Assembly (NCBI RefSeq): GCF_001418655.1
Contig: NZ_LIQZ01000226.1
Span: forward strand, 1 to 40,509
DNA: 40,509 bases
Direction: 5' to 3'
Origin: Streptomyces phaeochromogenes
GTDB lineage: Bacteria; Actinomycetota; Actinomycetes; Streptomycetales; Streptomycetaceae
Program-made: the position numbers and the translations under genes
The notes under the pieces: generated by a model
Database searches by the model: none
Seen by the model: only the letters and a program-made list of their open reading frames with translations
What the model was told of the DNA's origin: nothing
In this document: piece by piece, positions 32,406 through 39,965 of the stretch
Layout: each line of letters begins with the position of its first letter
How positions within the stretch are numbered: position 1 is the stretch's first letter

Positions 32406-33746
32406 ATGCAGGCAGAACCGAAGAAATCGCCGGCGGGGTCGCTCGTGGGTCAGGAGTACGAGGTCGAGATCGGCCCGGTCGCGCACGGCGGGCACTGCAT
32501 CGCCCGTACGGACGCCGGCCAGGTCCTCTTCGTACGGCACGCGCTGCCCGGCGAGCGGGTCGTCGCGCGGGTGACGGACGGCGAGGAGGACTCGCGCTTC
32601 CTGCGGGCGGATGCGGTGACCGTGCTGGAGGCGTCCAAGGACCGTGTCGAGGCGCCGTGTCCGTACGCCGGTCCGGGCCGCTGCGGCGGCTGCGACTGGC
32701 AGCACGCCAAGCCGGGCGCCCAGCGGCGGCTCAAGGGCGAGGTCGTCGCCGAGCAGCTCCAGCGGCTCGCGGGCCTCACCCCGGAGGAGGCCGGCTGGGA
32801 CGGCACGGTGATGCCGGCCGAGGGCGACAAGCTGCCCGCCGGTGAGGTCCCCGCGTGGCGTACGCGCGTGCAGTACGCGGTCGACGAGGACGGCAACGCC
32901 GGTCTGCGCCGCCACCGTTCGCACGAGGTCGAGCCCATCGAGCACTGCATGATCGCCGCGCCCGGGATCTCCGAGCTGGGTATCGAGGAGCGCGACTGGT
33001 CCGGCATGGAGTCGGTCGAGGCGATCGCGGCGACCGGTTCGCAGGACCGCATGGTGATCCTCGAACCGCGGCCCGGCGCCCGCCTGCCCCTCGTCGAACT
33101 CGACAAGCCCGTCTCCGTGATGCGCGTCGAGGAGCACGACGGCGGTATCCACCGGGTCCACGGCCGCGCCTTCGTCCGTGAGCGCGCCGACGGCCGTACG
33201 CACCGGGTCGGCAGCGGCGGCTTCTGGCAGGTCCACCCGATGGCGGCCGACACGCTCGTCAAGGCCGTCATGCAGGGCCTGCTCCCGCGCAAGGGCGACA
33301 TGGCCCTCGACCTCTACTGCGGCGTCGGCCTCTTCGCCGGCGCCCTCGCCGACCGCCTCGGCGACAAGGGCGCGGTCCTCGGCATCGAGTCCGGCAAGCG
33401 CGCGGTGGAGGACGCCAAGCACAACCTCGCCGCGTTCGACCGCGTCCGCATCGAACAGGGCAAGGTCGAGACGGTCCTCCCGCGCACCGGCATCACCGAG
33501 GTCGACCTCATCGTCCTCGATCCGCCCCGCGCGGGCGCCGGCAAGAAGACGGTCCAGCACCTGGCTTCCCTGGGCGCTCGCAAGATTGCGTACGTCGCTT
33601 GCGATCCGGCGGCGTTGGCGCGGGACCTCGCGTACTTCCGGGATGGGGGGTATCGGGTGCGGACGTTGCGGGCTTTCGACCTGTTTCCGATGACGCATCA
33701 TGTGGAGTGCGTGGCGATTCTGGAGCCTGCCGCAAAGGCTGCCTGA
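32406..33746 (+). CDS. Class I SAM-dependent RNA m5U methyltransferase, TrmA/RumA (RlmD) type
   Basis: A 446-residue enzyme methylating uridine C5 in rRNA or tRNA. It has a TRAM domain (about 12-75), an iron-sulfur site with Cys85, Cys93, Cys96 and Cys181, the SAM motif DLYCGVGLFAG, the DPPRAGAG motif and catalytic Cys399 in YVACDPAAL, ending HVECVAILEPAAKAA. The Cys spacing C-x7-C-x2-C is slightly wider than in E. coli RumA. ATG 32406 has GGAG eleven bases upstream. Codon use becomes less G/C-rich in the last 100 bases, and the final 63 bases are repeated at 39094-39156, so the 3' end probably has been exchanged by an insertion. Confidence 0.9.
   Translation: MQAEPKKSPAGSLVGQEYEVEIGPVAHGGHCIARTDAGQVLFVRHALPGERVVARVTDGEEDSRFLRADAVTVLEASKDRVEAPCPYAGPGRCGGCDWQHAKPGAQRRLKGEVVAEQLQRLAGLTPEEAGWDGTVMPAEGDKLPAGEVPAWRTRVQYAVDEDGNAGLRRHRSHEVEPIEHCMIAAPGISELGIEERDWSGMESVEAIAATGSQDRMVILEPRPGARLPLVELDKPVSVMRVEEHDGGIHRVHGRAFVRERADGRTHRVGSGGFWQVHPMAADTLVKAVMQGLLPRKGDMALDLYCGVGLFAGALADRLGDKGAVLGIESGKRAVEDAKHNLAAFDRVRIEQGKVETVLPRTGITEVDLIVLDPPRAGAGKKTVQHLASLGARKIAYVACDPAALARDLAYFRDGGYRVRTLRAFDLFPMTHHVECVAILEPAAKAA
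33684..33727 (+). repeat. Direct repeat, left copy (candidate attachment site) inside the methyltransferase 3' end
   Basis: These 44 bases recur at 39094-39137 with a single mismatch (G at 33695, T at 39105); weaker similarity (14 of 19) continues to the stop codon in both copies. The pair brackets a 5.4-kb cassette. Confidence 0.85.
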
Positions 33747-34106
33747 CCTGCGGTTTCGCGGCCCAGGTGGGTCGCTCGACCTGTTTTCCTCCGTACAGCG
33801 GGTCGGGTAGACGCGCTGCTTGTTCAAACTCGCCTGACCTGCGGTTACAGGGTGTGGCGGGCTTCGTACGAATGATGTCGGCGACGTGACTGTCGCCCAC
33901 GAAGGACAGTCGACAGCCGGCTTACGCAAAGGGCGCAAGCCGGTGATCGGTCATAACTTCGTCCGGTCCCATCGGTGACGACGGAGCGCATGCCGGAGGA
34001 GTCTCATAGCCGCTCCCGGGCCGTCCGGTCGCGGACGCCCAGGACGTCACCCGCACGGACTCGGTGCGAATCGGTGCGCGGCACGTCCCGGGTGCTCCGA
34101 TCCGCT
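33747..34106. other. 360-base intergenic region at the left edge of the putative island
   Basis: No gene is supported. The 15-base word GCCTGACCTGCGGTT at the methyltransferase stop (33741-33755) recurs at 33832-33846, and TCGACCTGTTT, also from the gene's end (33676-33686), recurs at 33776-33786. This suggests a further decayed copy of the gene end. A hairpin CCGGCTT (33917-33923)/AAGCCGG (33937-33943), with an inner CGC/GCG, could end transcription of the leftward operon. Confidence 0.55.
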
Positions 34107-35042
34107 TCAGCTGCCGATGGGCGTGACCCCTGAGGGAGCCGGGATCAGTCGGTACCCGCCGTCCTCGCGTCGCACGTGTCCGGCGGTCGGCGGCGGGAAG
34201 TGGCTCCCAAGCAGGAGAGTTGACGTACCGGCCAGTGAGCCGAGCACCTGGTTCCGGGTCCTGGCCGCGAGTTCGGGAGCGACGTCCACACAGCTGCAGA
34301 GCTCCGGATGCGCCATCTGGACCGGGTGGTGGATGCTGTCGCCGGTGACCAGTGCGGTCTCGCCACGGCTGCTCAGTTCCACCGCTACCTGCCCCGGTGT
34401 GTGGCCGGGGGTGGGCAGCAGACGGATGCCCGGCGCGACGTCCGTGCCCTCGTCCGCGACATCGATGAGGTCGAACAGACCTGCTTCCCGGACGGGATGG
34501 ACCGAGTCCCGGAACATCTGCCGACGCGCCTCCTCCATGTCGACACCCGCCCAGTAGTCCCACTCGGTGCGTGAGGTGAGATAGCGCGCGTTCGGGAAGG
34601 TGGGCACCCAGGTGTCGCCCTCGGTACGCGTGTTCCACCCCACGTGGTCGGCGTGGAGGTGGGTCAGGACCACGACGTCCACGCTCTCCGGCGCGAAGCC
34701 CACCGCCCGTAGCCGTGCTTCGTAGTCGCTGTTCAGGTTGTGCCAGGCAGGGTTGGCGCGCCGCTTCCCGTTTCCGATGCCGGTGTCCACCAGCACCCGC
34801 ATGCCGTCCACCTCGACGGCGAAGCTGTGACTCGCCAGGCGCAGGACGCCTTGTTCGTCGGCGAATTCGGGGCTCAGCCAGGCAGTCCGGCTCACGAGGT
34901 CGGTGGTTGCCCCGGGCAGCAGCCACGGACCGGTCCGGGCGGGCAGGACCACTTCGTCGATGCGTCGCACGGTGTGGTTGCCCACCGTCCACGAAGAGGC
35001 GGGGGGAGTGGTGGACTTGGTCGTTTGCGATGAGGTGAACAC
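34107..35042 (-). CDS. Metallo-beta-lactamase-fold hydrolase
   Basis: A 311-residue hydrolase with the complete dinuclear metal set: HLHADH (His128, His130, Asp132, His133), His214 in TPGHTPG, Asp235 in TGDSIHHP and His281 in LGSHFPPP. The long N-terminal beta region and the SHFPPPTAGH ending resemble the MBL branch that includes organophosphate and lactone hydrolases; the true substrate is unknown. There is no signal peptide. GTG 35042 follows AAGGAAAG. It starts 11 bases after the MFS gene, so the transporter and hydrolase form an operon divergent from the amidase operon. Confidence 0.9.
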   Translation of the reverse strand: MFTSSQTTKSTTPPASSWTVGNHTVRRIDEVVLPARTGPWLLPGATTDLVSRTAWLSPEFADEQGVLRLASHSFAVEVDGMRVLVDTGIGNGKRRANPAWHNLNSDYEARLRAVGFAPESVDVVVLTHLHADHVGWNTRTEGDTWVPTFPNARYLTSRTEWDYWAGVDMEEARRQMFRDSVHPVREAGLFDLIDVADEGTDVAPGIRLLPTPGHTPGQVAVELSSRGETALVTGDSIHHPVQMAHPELCSCVDVAPELAARTRNQVLGSLAGTSTLLLGSHFPPPTAGHVRREDGGYRLIPAPSGVTPIGS

Positions 35043-35053
35043 GGCGACTTTCC

Positions 35054-36379
35054 TTACCTGTTATGGGTCGCGAGGACGGAGATGTCTGGAGCGGGTGTGC
35101 CGGGTGAGGCGGGTGTGTAGTTGCTCGTTGCCGGGCCGGAGTGGGCGTCCGGGGACGGTGTCCGGCGCCGACTGCGCAGCGGCGCGGTCAGCGTCGCGAC
35201 TGCGACGGTCGCCAGTACGGCCACGCAGCCGGCATAGGCCAGTGCTGCCGCACGCAGTCCGAAGCCGGCGGTGAGGGCGCCGGCGCCGATGGCAGGCAGG
35301 CTCATCGCCAGGTAGCTGAGTACGTAATAGGAGGCGAGCGTGCCGCCCTTCTCCCGGGCCGGGACCGAGTCGACGACCGCGCGCAGCGCACCCTGGGAGA
35401 CGGCTCCGAAGCCGAACCCGGCCAGCGCCGCCCCGGCGAAGAGAAGTACGGGACCGGCGAGATAGAGGGCACCCAGGGTCAGGACGGCCGCCGGAATCAC
35501 CGCGCAGCTCCCAAGAAGAGCGGAGACGTCGGCACGCATCCTGCGCGTGAAGTACACAGTCGGGGCGGCGACGGCCGTCAGCGTGAAGAAGACCATGCCG
35601 CCGGCGTATTCGGGTCCGTCGGGGGAGATGAGCCGTGTGAAGCCCGGTCCCAGGGACGAGTAGAAGCCGCCGAGCGCCCAGACGGCGACGACGCCGGCGC
35701 CGTTGAGCAGGAGAGCGTGGGAGGCCGCCGACGGCAGCGCCAGGTGGGGCCGCGTCGAGCGCAGTGCTCCGGGACGGCGGCGGACGGTCTCGGACGTCGA
35801 GACAAGGGCGATGGCCTGCGCGGCGAACACGGCGATCAGGGCCGCGTACACCGTGATCGTCGGAACGGGGGCGAAGCGCACCATGAGGGTGGCTGCCAGG
35901 ACGCCGGCCGCCATGCCCGTCACCGGCGCGATGCTGTTGGCCAGAGCGGGGCGACCCGGCCGGGCGGGGTCTTCCAGGTCGAGGAGAGCCGCACCTGCTG
36001 CGCTGGTCGCCGCGCCAGTCGCGATGCCCTGCAGCACGCGGGCACCGATCAGGGTGGTCAGGCCGCCGGCCGTCGCGAACAGTGCCATGGAGGCGACCTG
36101 GACCGCGAGCGCGCCCAGGAGCACGGGGCGGCGTCCGACATGGTCGGAAAGGGTTCCGGTCGTCAGCAGTGCGATCAGGAGCGCCAGGGCGTAGGCGCTG
36201 AAGACCACGGTGATGTCGAGGGCCGACAACTGCCACTGGGCCTGGTAGTGGGGGTACAGCGGGGTCGGCGCGCTGGATGCGGCGAGCAGCGCGATCAGGA
36301 TCGAGGCGTGCAATGCGAACGGCAGGCGTCCGGATGTGGAGGTGCGGGGAGGCGTGAGGCCCGCGGGGACGCTCTGCAT
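35054..36379 (-). CDS. MFS transporter (12-TM) of the island cassette
   Basis: A 441-residue major facilitator with about twelve membrane segments and the loop GTLSDHVGRRPVLLGAL typical of drug-efflux or metabolite MFS proteins. The C-terminal 40 residues are hydrophilic and Pro/Ser/Thr-rich. ATG 36379 follows GGAAGGG. The promoter lies within a large inverted repeat, with an operator copy at 36398-36416 just upstream, so it is probably controlled by the TetR gene at 38250. Direction of transport is unknown; with a hydrolase and an amidase it could import a substrate or export a toxic compound. Confidence 0.88.
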   Translation of the reverse strand: MQSVPAGLTPPRTSTSGRLPFALHASILIALLAASSAPTPLYPHYQAQWQLSALDITVVFSAYALALLIALLTTGTLSDHVGRRPVLLGALAVQVASMALFATAGGLTTLIGARVLQGIATGAATSAAGAALLDLEDPARPGRPALANSIAPVTGMAAGVLAATLMVRFAPVPTITVYAALIAVFAAQAIALVSTSETVRRRPGALRSTRPHLALPSAASHALLLNGAGVVAVWALGGFYSSLGPGFTRLISPDGPEYAGGMVFFTLTAVAAPTVYFTRRMRADVSALLGSCAVIPAAVLTLGALYLAGPVLLFAGAALAGFGFGAVSQGALRAVVDSVPAREKGGTLASYYVLSYLAMSLPAIGAGALTAGFGLRAAALAYAGCVAVLATVAVATLTAPLRSRRRTPSPDAHSGPATSNYTPASPGTPAPDISVLATHNR

Positions 36380-36397
36380 GAGGACCCTTCCCGTGCT

Positions 36398-36464
36398 AAA
36401 AGCGATTGGTTTGCTTTAAGTCACCGTAGGTCCTACGGTCGACTAAAGCAAACGATTCGCTTTT
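36398..36464. promoter_or_regulatory. Large inverted repeat with paired TetR operators between divergent operons
   Basis: Two 21-base arms, 36398-36418 and 36444-36464, are inverted copies with two mismatches. The arm core reads AAGCAAACCAATCGCTTTT (minus strand) and AAGCAAACGATTCGCTTTT (plus strand, 36446-36464). Between them is another perfect palindrome, ACCGTAGG-T-CCTACGGT (36423-36439). A related site lies before the TetR gene at 38220-38238. The arms sit where promoters for the MFS and amidase operons are expected. Confidence 0.75.
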
Positions 36465-36527
36465 GCGGTGGTCGGAGGTCCTGTGCCAGCACCGGCCCGT
36501 CGCGCCGCACAGATCCGGAAGGAAGCC

Positions 36528-36734
36528 ATGACCAGCGAACTCACCCTCCAAGAGGCAGCCCGAGGGGCGCTGCGGGCGGGGCTCCCCCTCGGGGACGGCC
36601 GACACGAAGAAGTGGCCATGACGGCCAACTACATCCACTCCGTGATCAGCACGTTGCGCGAGCTCGATTTCGGCGAGACCCCTCCCGCGTCCTCCTACCG
36701 AGCCGGACAGGGGAACGCCGATGCAACCGTTTGA
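36528..36734 (+). CDS. Small AtzG-like (DUF4089-like) subunit of an amidase
   Basis: A 68-residue soluble protein with strong ribosome site GGAAGGA before ATG 36528. The pattern, an amphipathic helix, then RAGLPLGDGRHEEVAMTANY, a long helix with LRELDF, and the ending TPPASSYRAG, is that of AtzG/DUF4089 proteins, which are about 68 residues and pair with AtzE-type amidases as a GatC-like partner. Its last 14 bases overlap the amidase start, consistent with making the two subunits in equal amounts. The assignment is from pattern and context and would need a profile search to confirm. Confidence 0.65.
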   Translation: MTSELTLQEAARGALRAGLPLGDGRHEEVAMTANYIHSVISTLRELDFGETPPASSYRAGQGNADATV

Positions 36735-38112
36735 GCTGTCGCTGACCGAAGCCTCCCGTGCGGTGCGCGCACGGGAACTGTCCCCCGTCGAACTCACCGA
36801 ATCGGTGCTCGCCCGTATTGCCGTCGTCGAAGGACGGCTGGGCGCCTACGTCACCGTCGCCGCCGACGCGGCCCTGGCCGCAGCGGTCCGCGCCGAACGG
36901 GAGATCTCCGGAAGCGGATCGCGCGGGCCGCTGCACGGGATCCCCATGGCGCTCAAGGATCTGATCGACGCGGAGGGGATACCCACCACGGCGAGTTCTC
37001 ACGTCCGGGCAGGGCACGTGGCGGAACGTGACAGCCAGGTGGCCGAATGGCTCGGCGCCGCCGGGGCCGTCCTCCTGGGCAAGACGCACACGCACGAGTT
37101 CGCCTACGGCCTGACCACTCCGCAGACGAACAACGCCTGGGATCACAGCCGGGTTGCGGGCGGGTCGAGCGGCGGCTCGGCGGTAGCTGTCGCCGCCGGC
37201 GGGGCGACGTTCGCCATGGGCACGGACACGGGTGGTTCCATCCGGGTCCCCGCGGCCCTGAACGGCGTGGTGGGCCTCAAGCCGACCTACGGCCTGGTCC
37301 CACGCACAGGCGTGACCTCGCTGTCCTGGTCCCTGGACCATGTGGGCCCTCTCACCCGCACCGTCCAGGACGCCGCGCTGGTGCTGTCGGCGACCGCCGG
37401 CCACGACCCGCGTGACCCGGCGAGCGTGTCCGGCCCCATGCTGGATCGCTTCCCGGGAGGCGACCTGCGAGGACTGAAGGTCGGCGTACCGCGGAACCAC
37501 TACTTCGACCGGGTCACGCCCGAGGTCGAGGAGTCCGTACGCGGCGCGATCGAGCGGCTGGCGGAGCTGGGGGCGGAGCTCGTCGACGTCGAGATCCCGA
37601 TGGCGCGTTACATCCAGGCCGTTCAGTGGGGGCTGATGGTTCCCGAGGCCACCGCATACCACGAGCGGTCGCTGCGGGCCACCCCCGACCTGTACGCGGC
37701 GGACGTTCGCATCCTGCTGGAGGCCGGCGAACTCACCTCTGCGGGTGACTACCTCCGCGCCCAGCGGGCCCGCACCATGATGCGAGACGCCTGGGCTCGC
37801 ATGTTCGACGGAATCGACGTCCTCGCCGCGCCGACGGTGCCGATGACCGCCGCCGAGGCGGGGCAGGAAGCCGTCGAGTGGGCCGATGGCACGACCGAGG
37901 CCGTGTCGGACAGCTACGTCCGCCTCTGTGCCCCCGCCAACATCACCGGCGTCCCGGCCCTCACCCTGCCGGTCGGTCACGACCGCGCCGGACTGCCGAT
38001 CGGTATGCAGCTGATGGCACGCCCCTTCCGCGACGCGACGGTGCTCCGTGTGGGCCGGGTCTACGAGGAGTCGGTGGCCGGCGCGGGGCGGCTTGCTCCC
38101 CTCGCTGCCTGA
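36721..38112 (+). CDS. Amidase signature family hydrolase (AtzE/GatA-like)
   Basis: A 463-residue amidase with the Ser-cisSer-Lys triad: Lys79 in PMALKDLID, Ser149 in GGSSGGSA and the nucleophile Ser173 in GTDTGGSIRVP. It would hydrolyse a C-N amide bond; relatives include GatA, AtzE (carboxybiuret hydrolase) and many aryl- or alkyl-amidases. The presence of an AtzG-like partner favours the AtzE type over a free-standing amidase. ATG 36721 has AGGGGA seven bases upstream and overlaps the small subunit gene by 14 bases. No cyanuric acid or allophanate genes are nearby, so the substrate is open. Confidence 0.9.
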   Translation: MQPFELSLTEASRAVRARELSPVELTESVLARIAVVEGRLGAYVTVAADAALAAAVRAEREISGSGSRGPLHGIPMALKDLIDAEGIPTTASSHVRAGHVAERDSQVAEWLGAAGAVLLGKTHTHEFAYGLTTPQTNNAWDHSRVAGGSSGGSAVAVAAGGATFAMGTDTGGSIRVPAALNGVVGLKPTYGLVPRTGVTSLSWSLDHVGPLTRTVQDAALVLSATAGHDPRDPASVSGPMLDRFPGGDLRGLKVGVPRNHYFDRVTPEVEESVRGAIERLAELGAELVDVEIPMARYIQAVQWGLMVPEATAYHERSLRATPDLYAADVRILLEAGELTSAGDYLRAQRARTMMRDAWARMFDGIDVLAAPTVPMTAAEAGQEAVEWADGTTEAVSDSYVRLCAPANITGVPALTLPVGHDRAGLPIGMQLMARPFRDATVLRVGRVYEESVAGAGRLAPLAA

Positions 38113-38219
38113 GGGAAGGCGGACGTTCCAGCCGGCGTGTGGTCGCGGCGCCGCAGGGGCGTCCGCCGTGCTCGGGTGCCCCGATACGTAGCCCTGCGGG
38201 TCGCTCGGCCACCGCCTAG

Positions 38220-38238
38220 AAGCAACAAATTCGCGTTA
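38220..38238 (+). promoter_or_regulatory. Third copy of the island TetR operator
   Basis: AAGCAACAAATTCGCGTTA agrees with the right arm of the 36398-36464 inverted repeat at 14 of 19 positions, in the same order. It ends 11 bases before the TetR start codon, so autoregulation is likely. Confidence 0.6.
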
Positions 38239-38249
38239 AGGTGGATCGT

Positions 38250-38852
38250 ATGAGTCCCAAGCCCATGGTCCGCCCCGGCGGGCGCAGCGCACGCGTACAG
38301 GAGTCCGTCCACGCGGCGGTACGTGAACTCGTGGGGGAGGTGGGCCGCGACGCGCTCACGGTCCCGATGGTGGCCACTCGGGCGGGCGTGACCCCCTCCA
38401 CGATCTACCGTCGCTGGGGCGACCTGCAGGAACTCCTGTCCGACGTGGCCGTCGAACGACTGCGCCCGGAAACGGATCCGGCCGATCTCGGAAGCCTGCG
38501 GGCCGATCTCGACGCGTGGGCGGAACAGTTCCTCGACGAGATGGCCTCGCCGCCCGGGCGCGCCTACATCCGGGACGCCCTGCTCGGCGACCCCGACGGC
38601 ACCAATGCCGGTCGGTGTTCGGCGTATGCCGCAGAGCAGATCGACGCCGTGTTGGCCCGTGCGGTGCATCGGGGGGAGCCGGTGCCCGAGTCGGAACTGC
38701 TGATCGACCGTGTCGTGGCGCCGATCATGTACCGCATCCTCTTCCGCCCTGGCCGACTGGACGCCGCATACGCGCGCGAGCTCGTGACGAACGCCGTGTA
38801 CGCCCTGCAGATCGAGGCCAGCGCTCGCCCCACCCGGGCCGCTGCCCCTTGA
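38250..38852 (+). CDS. TetR family regulator of the island cassette
   Basis: A 200-residue TetR protein: helix-turn-helix domain at about residues 15-65 (ALTVPMVATRAGVTPSTIYRRWGDLQELL) and a C-terminal helical domain of the kind found in TetR_C regulators with an SVNR-like ligand pocket. ATG 38250 has AAGG eight bases upstream; an in-frame GTG at 38241 is possible but overlaps that site. It is 137 bases downstream of the amidase, with its own operator-bearing promoter. It probably represses both divergent operons and itself, releasing DNA upon binding a substrate of the pathway. Confidence 0.9.
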   Translation: MSPKPMVRPGGRSARVQESVHAAVRELVGEVGRDALTVPMVATRAGVTPSTIYRRWGDLQELLSDVAVERLRPETDPADLGSLRADLDAWAEQFLDEMASPPGRAYIRDALLGDPDGTNAGRCSAYAAEQIDAVLARAVHRGEPVPESELLIDRVVAPIMYRILFRPGRLDAAYARELVTNAVYALQIEASARPTRAAAP

Positions 38853-39218
38853 CACTCGAAGAAACCCGACAACTGACCACTTCGCTCATCGGGCGGTCTG
38901 GCCACTGGACTGTGGAGGCCAAGCGGCTGGCTGTACTGGTTAGGGGTCCTGAAATCCCCAGCAACGACCGCCCAGGACGTAGCCCTGGGGCGTGACGCCC
39001 GTTTGACGCTCCGTGCGCACGACGGGGCCCTTCGGCGGAGCAGGAAATGGCCCCTGACCCGGTGTTGTACGAGATCCATCCTGCCGGGACATCTTTCCGA
39101 TGACTCATCATGTGGAGTGCGTGGCGATTCTGGAGCCCGTCTCGAAGGGTGCCTGAACCGGCTGAACCGGGGTGCGCGTAGCCGCTTTTGCGGTGCGCGT
39201 CCGTCGAGTGCTTCGCGC
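38853..39218. other. 366-base intergenic region at the right edge of the putative island
   Basis: No intact gene is supported. A bulged hairpin CGCCCAGG (38969-38976)/CCTGGGGCG (38984-38992) may end the TetR transcript. The segment 39094-39156 is the stranded methyltransferase gene end described separately. Confidence 0.5.
39094..39156 (+). pseudogene. Stranded 3' fragment of the TrmA-type methyltransferase gene (right copy of the direct repeat)
   Basis: In the same frame as the intact gene it encodes FPMTHHVECVAILEPVSKGA and a stop, against FPMTHHVECVAILEPAAKAA in the gene at 32406. Overall 57 of 63 bases agree, 43 of the first 44. There is no upstream part of the gene, no start and no homology before 39094. 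The abrupt left boundary and the agreement to the stop codon are what a site-specific or homologous insertion into a gene end would leave behind. Confidence 0.85.
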
Positions 39219-39812
39219 TCAGTGTGGTGCGAGTGCCGCGAAGGCCTCGTCCAGGAGCTCGACGAGGTCGAGGTGGCCATTGGAGGCGGTCCAGTGGTCG
39301 AGGGCGACGTTCAGGCAGTCCAGGGCGGCGGCGGCACGTACGGATCGGATCAGTGTCGTGGACCTGGAGGAGTCGTCGCGCTCGGTCAGGGCCTCCACCA
39401 GGGCCGGGCGCCAGCCGTGTTGCTTCTCCAGTTGGCGTGCGCACAGGGCCGGGGTGTCCTGCACGAGGCGTGTCATCGCCAGGGAGCCCGTCGGGTCCAG
39501 GCGGTAGCGCTCGACGACTGTGTCCAGTGCGCGGCGCAGGGCCGTCCAGTCGTCCTCGTCGGCGGGGCGGGCCCGTAGGGCGTCGGCGACCTGGGTGCCG
39601 TGGGCGTTGAAGGCGCCGAGGACCGCGTCCTCCTTGGTGCCGAAGTAGCGCAGAAAGGTGCTGCGGGACACCCCGGCAGCCGCCGCCAGGTCGTCGAGGG
39701 TGACCTTGGCGAAGCCCTCCTGACGGAACAACTCGAAGGCCACCTGGGCCAGTTCGGCCCGCACGGCCGCCCTGGCGATGTCTCGCGTGTTCGTACGTGC
39801 CGCTCCACTCAC
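39219..39812 (-). CDS. TetR family regulator
   Basis: A 197-residue TetR protein with its helix-turn-helix at about residues 30-60 (TLDDLAAAAGVSRSTFLRYFGTKEDAV) and a helical C-terminal domain similar to MftR-like/TetR_C actinobacterial regulators. GTG 39812 is preceded on the minus strand by AGGA seven bases upstream. It is divergent from the reductase gene; the palindrome at 39862-39877 between them is a likely operator. It lies outside the direct repeat, so it is probably resident. Confidence 0.9.
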   Translation of the reverse strand: MSGAARTNTRDIARAAVRAELAQVAFELFRQEGFAKVTLDDLAAAAGVSRSTFLRYFGTKEDAVLGAFNAHGTQVADALRARPADEDDWTALRRALDTVVERYRLDPTGSLAMTRLVQDTPALCARQLEKQHGWRPALVEALTERDDSSRSTTLIRSVRAAAALDCLNVALDHWTASNGHLDLVELLDEAFAALAPH

Positions 39813-39861
39813 CCCGTGATCCTACCGCTTGACCGAGCCTGGATTGCAGGAGAGAGTCTTG

Positions 39862-39877
39862 GTGTCATATGTGACAC
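39862..39877. promoter_or_regulatory. Palindromic operator between divergent TetR and reductase genes, with adjoining direct repeats
   Basis: GTGTCA-TATG-TGACAC is a perfect six-base inverted repeat. To its right GAGTTTCATC occurs at 39879-39888 and 39898-39907, and ten-base variants of GCCATCGATT run from 39921 to 39950, giving roughly helical-period repeats up to the reductase leader. Confidence 0.6.
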
Positions 39878-39965
39878 TGAGTTTCATCCATGCCGTCGAG
39901 TTTCATCAAGTGGCATGAGTGCCATCGATTGCCATCGGTATTCATCGAAGGGGAGATCCGACACC

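Noticed and set aside
33747..34106. A tRNA gene as the integration target of the putative island
   Set aside because: No cloverleaf, T-loop or anticodon arm could be recognised at either boundary; the repeated sequence is coding and belongs to the methyltransferase gene.
36423..36439. The central palindrome as a transcription terminator
   Set aside because: It lies between divergent promoters rather than after a gene and has no T tract; an operator role is more likely.
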